The notes below the pieces were generated by a model. It ran no database searches. It was not told the DNA's origin and saw only the letters and a program-made list of their open reading frames with translations. The position numbers and the translations under genes were made by a program. 64,000 nt of DNA, from NCBI GenBank assembly GCA_037389465.1, contig JAZARR010000229.1, positions 1,525,501-1,589,500 of the forward strand, given 5' to 3'. This document shows positions 59,345 through 64,000 of the stretch, one piece after another; positions within the stretch are counted from its first letter, which is position 1; each line of letters begins with the position of its first letter. The stretch is from Baylisascaris procyonis. Its lineage: Eukaryota > Nematoda > Chromadorea > Rhabditida > Ascarididae.

Positions 59345-59678
59345 GTTACATATGTTATGTACAGTATATATGGGACAAACGTCTAGGATCATGCAACATG
59401 CGTTCGCGAACATTTATACAAAATAAGTAAAGGGAACATATAATTATCTTTACAAGCATTTCCAACAAGGCGACCACGGTATACAAAACGTTAAAGTACA
59501 TATATTAGAAAAGGTCAACGTTGATAAATATCTGCTCGAATCAGAGCTGTTTTGGATCAAGCTGCTTCGGAGAATTTATGCATTGGGTCTTGATGACAAC
59601 ATTAAGGGTGTCGGAGATATTTCAGAACTATTGTTTAAAGAGAACAGCCCAAAGGCCCCATATCTCGAAAATTACTGA
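59345..59678 (+). pseudogene. GIY-YIG relic, copy 4
   Basis: Penelope-like nuclease relic. The C-terminal half (LLESELFWIKLLRRI) is readable to TGA 59676-59678 and keeps the Phe-Trp of copy 1, while the YIG core is frame-broken as in copies 2 and 3. Confidence 0.55.
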
Positions 59679-60469
59679 TTAATTTCCAAGCATAGTCACG
59701 AAAAAAGAAGAACAAACAACAAAATTATAAATCAAATTTCATAAATGCCGTTAGCAATAAAACAGTCCGCTTAAACAACGCTCAGAACGTTTGTAGTTTC
59801 CTTAAGGAATTATATCAGCAAAGCAACCGTACACTTAAGATATTATATTTTGCCACCTAAAATATGGAGTAAAAGCATCAAGATTAAATCAGTTTTGCAT
59901 GTAAAATATACATTATCTATAGAAATGTATTTGAAAGCACTCAAAATAAGAAGATAAATAAGAAATGCTATGAATTTCGTACGCAGTTCCCTCGACTTGG
60001 GTACGGAGGTAACAAATAATAACACTACGCATGTCGGCATTGCATACCACCTGGTAAGCCCTTACAGAGACCTAACCAACCCTCACAATTGAAGAGCATT
60101 TTATCTTTACAGTCTAACATTTACATCAAGTTGGTTAACTCCCTTTTCATCTGCAAAGTATACCATCATAAATGTATTGTTAGGGTGCAAGAAAAATTTA
60201 TTCGCCGTTCATATTATTGAAATTCTCCTGTTTTATATAAAATATATTCGTTAAACTCAGGATTATTTCGTTTGGAAATGAGAGACGGCGTCTTGAGCAG
60301 TTAGCGACGTATATAAGGGATAATTCCGCATTCGGAATCATCACTGCACATTCATCCGTCTGTAATGACGAGTTTTGGAGCTTATCCTTCAGGAAGCAAG
60401 GGATCGGATTAGGACAATTACATACCATTATATAAGAAAACCGCAACAGTGAGACCCATTCATTTGAGG
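59679..60469. other. Spacer and promoter region, copy 4
   Basis: No gene. TATATAAG is at 60310-60317, and a second TATA-like motif lies near 60429 just before the secreted-protein start. Confidence 0.45.
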
Positions 60470-61118
60470 ATGACACGTGGGTTGTTCATCGTAAGCATTT
60501 TACTGTCCAAACTCCTTTTCACAGATGCATTTCTCGCCGATCCTATCCGGGGAGATAACTGCGGATGTTGCCAATGGTTCTGTCCCACTGCTCCTATTAC
60601 ACCTGTAGTAGTGCCTGCCCCCATCGCACCATGGCTGCTGTGATGACGACAGCACCACAACAGATTCAGAAACAACTAGAATACTCGAGGCGATATTTCG
60701 CTCTTCCCTACCACCGCTTAAGCTTCCTAAACTTCCGGCCATATTGTACCCATCAAAACCTGTACCAACGTGCTGCTCTGATGTTCCACCGCCTGCTCAA
60801 GCGGCTCCAGTATCGTTGACAAGTTATGTTGTCCCAATATTTTCTCAAACATCACGTCCTCTATCACAACCGTCCAACATGTATGTCATACCTGCTGCTC
60901 CTCTTCCTCAACCGAGTGGATGTGCTGCTCCATCACATCTGCCGCCTCGTTATGCTGCACCATCATTCCCACCAAGTATTTACAGTACATGGCGATACTC
61001 TTCAGGGTATTCAGGAATGCCACCTGCTCCCAATTACAATATTGTTCATCCTAGTTGGTCCCCTCTCCGTTCAGAAGACAAGCTCACGGAAAGAAGTCGA
61101 TGGAATTCAAAAATGTGA
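60470..61118 (+). pseudogene. Secreted Cys/Pro-rich protein, copy 4 (least damaged)
   Basis: ATG at 60470 opens a signal peptide (MTRGLFIVSILLSKLLFTDA) and the Cys patch CGCCQWFCPTAPI. A 2-bp loss near 60633 (atggctg versus atgtcgctg) then ends the frame. The remaining part is open in the shifted frame to TGA 61116-61118, with PPRYAAPSFPPS and the C-terminal RWNSKM. This is the only copy with a single disabling change, so it best shows the ancestral protein of about 215 residues: secreted, Cys-rich near the N-terminus, then Pro/Ala/Tyr-rich. Family not recognised. Confidence 0.55.
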
Positions 61119-62042
61119 TCGAAACTGACGACCATCTTAGGAAATCCTAACAAATGGAAGCTTCGTTTAGATGACTTCCAGAACGGAATTGTAAACGATA
61201 GAAGAGTTAAAAAATCATCAAAAGTGTGCATAGAATTCAACGACATAATAATGGAATTGATGAAGTAATGCTTAAAGAATTCGTTGATTTATTTATGGAA
61301 TAAACAGTGAATGAATACCACTGTATGCGAGCTTGTCACTATAATAGGCAAAGGTTCCCTTATTTGTTGAAGTGCCCATTTGAAACGCTCATTTTTCTTC
61401 AGCATTATTTCATTATGCCACTCAAATTCACATTATGTGCGGGGAAGAAAAATTCCAAACGTTGCCTTTCTTTGCTGCACCTATCAGGGCTCCATACAGC
61501 GACAAATCAGTGCTGATTGATAAACCTTACAAAAGTGCAATAACATCAAAAATCTTCATTTCAACAACTTATTAATCATAAAATCGAAGAGATATAATGG
61601 GTACTATTGCATAAAATCCATAGTTGAGATGAGTGCCTATTTGCAAACGGTAATCCAATTACCAATGGTGCCTCTCACTACAATAGCAAATTATTCTAGA
61701 GATTAAAGCGATTCAGAACGACACAACTTATATCTTCGACGCCGTATATGATTGTTTATTACCTTCGATTGTGCGAGCATTGGAATCGTCATATTATTTG
61801 TTACGCTCTAGCATATTCATTTGTTTTCTATATTTAAGGAACCTTCAATTCATGGATCGATATCCTGTAATATTCAAGCGATTATGGGACCGCTGCATTA
61901 TCAATTCGCCAGTCGATATATCTGACGGATCACTGATATCAAATGGTGAAAAATTACATAGGTGCATTAATTCTGAGAGCCTAAAAAGTGGTAGATAATG
62001 AAGGTGGAAGATAGCGTCATGATCGTATCGGCACGAACCGCC
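61119..62042. other. Spacer, copy 4
   Basis: The conserved minus reading near 61855-61990 persists with amino-acid changes (for example DPSD for DPSG). Nothing else supported. Confidence 0.4.
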
Positions 62043-63479
62043 TTATTTTACATATTCCTTCAAGGCTTCATCCTCAACGTTTCTCATAATTATCTTTCTT
62101 TTACTGTATTCGTTTAAAACTGAGCCAAATAAATTCAAACTGTTTGTGTTTTGAACATTCCATAATGCCGTGAATTAATTCCAGGTTGTTCTCTGAACTG
62201 ATACTTTCTTATTGAATGGAAATTAATGACAGAAATTTTCGAAACTTGTCTTACTCATTCACGATGTTTTTTTGATGAAATTCATCCCCTAAACACTCGT
62301 AATGGGGATCAACAATGATATATGTTATAATTGCATTGAAGACAAGAAACTACATAAATTTATAAAACTTTCAATTAATTTTGTTTTGCAATTAGAGCAA
62401 TTCTATGTATCACAACCAATACAGACATTTCAGTTGCAATTCGTTTACATATGTCAATTAGCCATTCAATGATGTAAGACTAAGCTTTAAACATAATTAC
62501 TCAGTTTTTATTTCAGTGCCGATCGGTTCAGTCTTAAAATTCATTACAACCCTCTCGTCTAACAAGCCAAATTCTTTACATACTTCTGTAATATTGCAAA
62601 AAGTAAGAAAAAAATAAAGACAATTTAGTGCGGTAGAGTTCCACATTACTATTATAGGAAATACTAGAATATACAAGAATATTATATGATGAGTATCATT
62701 GCTGCAGTTGAAAAAGGAAAAAAACTGCAATATAGCAAGAGAGAGTCTATTATGAAAATCATTAGAGTGGAAATCCAAGAGTTGATTTAAATCGGTACAT
62801 AAATAAAAAAGTGGTTGCAAAGCAGTTACGACTGCATAATGAGTGTAAGTTTTACAGGTGAAGTTAAACAATTTTAGCAGTAAAATGTTGACAACGAATA
62901 CCTGGAGGCTATCATTCCCACAAAGTCCGGAAGTTTTTCCGCAAATCTGGAAGATTATTCAGCTATAAGAAGGAGATAGGGCACATAGCGTGTCGGTTTA
63001 CATTATTCCACAATCATACTGTCATTATATCAGTAACACATTATAGCATCCTAGTAATTTTCCCATACAATAAAACCTTTTTGAGGACGACAAGAATGCA
63101 TTCAAAGTTTCACCAAATGCAATGTTAAACTTATCCATAGAGGGTTGTCTCTCAAATAGCTAAAGAAAAGATGCCTGCTGACTAGTCCAATAGGCATGTA
63201 CAAGTTCGAAGATATTGTAAGGTCGCAAAGGTCAGTCACAATTAGACATCGATATTGGTGAAATAACGTTGCAGACAGAATGAATCGGCGATGTTGATAA
63301 GGGAAATGCGACTCAGCTTTTGAAAGGGTACATATTTTGCCTTCAGCATTAGATATCTAAATATCATAAGTTTGTTATGGCATTCGAACGGATTTTAGTG
63401 ATTTGAAAAAACAAGAATATAGTTTTATTCGTAGGACTGACCGCATTGAAATGAATGAGAGGATGACATCAAAGTGCAA
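62043..63479 (-). pseudogene. Decayed split gene of unknown family, copy 4
   Basis: Here the two TGA codons of copies 1-3 are sense codons: TCA (Ser) at 63456-63458 and CGA (Arg) at 62441-62443. This supports real former coding. However this copy has its own breaks: a 1-bp loss near 62392 (gttttgc versus gttttggc), a stop in the FMSF region near 62352, and a 2-bp loss in the FYIS region near 63164. The terminal exon (62139-62043) is open to TAA. Confidence 0.5.
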
Positions 63480-63937
63480 CTAGATATTTACTGATTTCAA
63501 AATATGCTTCTGAATACACCTGATCTTCAGGGGAAAATCAAAATTCCGTCGTTGAAAGGCGAACGTTTATGCCGCTAACGTAGGATTCTACACAAAATTG
63601 TGACGTTTTTAATTAAAAAAATCACTTATTTCATGAATCCAAATTGCTCCCACGTAATTACTTAATTCAGCGAGTAAATACTGAGTTCACCTTTATTTTT
63701 CAAGAACTTAACGTGAATAAGATGACAATTTTCACATCACTTATCGGTTAAATTAGTATATCCTTTGGCTATTGCAAGGTTTATAAATAACAGGAACAAG
63801 TGAGTGCTTCCAAAGACAACCATGTCTCAGGAATTTTTTCTTCCCGCAATTTTTTAAAATTGTGCGTCAGTTTTAAAAATTAAAATTCCACCTTCGAATG
63901 CACAATATATAGATTATAGACAGGTATTTATATCAAA

Positions 63938-64000
63938 CTATGATCTATAAGACTGTAAAAGATGAGATAACCTTTCATCATGAATTGTGTTGATGACGAA
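63938..64000 (-). CDS. FkbM-like methyltransferase, copy 4 (partial)
   Basis: Only the 3' end of the last exon lies in the window. It reads in frame to TAG 63938-63940, with several changes from copies 1-3 near the C-terminus. The rest lies beyond 64000. Confidence 0.55.
   Translation of the reverse strand, partial: FVINTIHDERLSHLLQSYRS

Larger units (their letters stand above)
49469..64000. repeat. Tandem unit copy 4 (partial)
   Basis: Fourth copy, cut by the window end inside the last methyltransferase exon. Up to about 51.8 kb it matches copy 3. From about 58.3 kb onward it is more diverged, and over 62.2-64 kb it is the outlier while copies 1-3 agree. It holds a MITE-like insert and a BEL/Pao-like element that the other copies lack. 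Confidence 0.93.

Overview
The window looks like genomic DNA of a nematode, probably a strongylid-type parasite. It is AT-rich with short split exons. It carries a Ty3 LTR element of the K02A2.6/Mag-like type, BEL/Pao elements with envelope-like genes, a Penelope-like GIY-YIG relic, and an FkbM-type methyltransferase of the kind expanded in nematodes. Species is not determinable by eye. There are no bacterial features.

The whole window is a direct tandem array of one unit of about 12.6 kb, phased here on the first base. Copy 1 is 1-18473, copy 2 is 18474-36858, copy 3 is 36859-49468 (uninterrupted, 12,610 bp) and copy 4 is 49469-64000 (cut by the window end). Length differences come mostly from insertions private to one copy. 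Copy 1 carries a Ty3-like element (4564-9359) and an unclassified block of about 1.3 kb (about 10837-12152). Copy 2 carries a BEL/Pao-like element (22808-28560, LTRs identical by eye). Copy 4 carries a 279-bp MITE-like insert (52026-52304) and a second BEL/Pao-like element (52861-58280). The empty site in a sister copy confirms the ends and 5-bp target duplications of the three LTR elements.

Unit content in order: AT-rich sequence with old retroelement relics; a GIY-YIG (Penelope-like) relic; a secreted Cys/Pro-rich protein gene on + (disabled differently in each copy); a decayed gene of unknown family on -; a split FkbM-like methyltransferase gene on - with phase-consistent introns; and a weak candidate split gene on + arranged head-to-head with it, followed by a CA repeat and a tRNA-like B box.

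The most striking observation is that the two BEL/Pao-like elements belong to different families, yet both lack the reverse transcriptase, RNase H and integrase core. Both keep gag, the protease region, the integrase C-terminal tail and a related envelope-like gene in one frame. The deletion endpoints differ, so the architecture appears to have arisen twice. The copy 2 element has identical LTRs, so it moved recently and presumably in trans.
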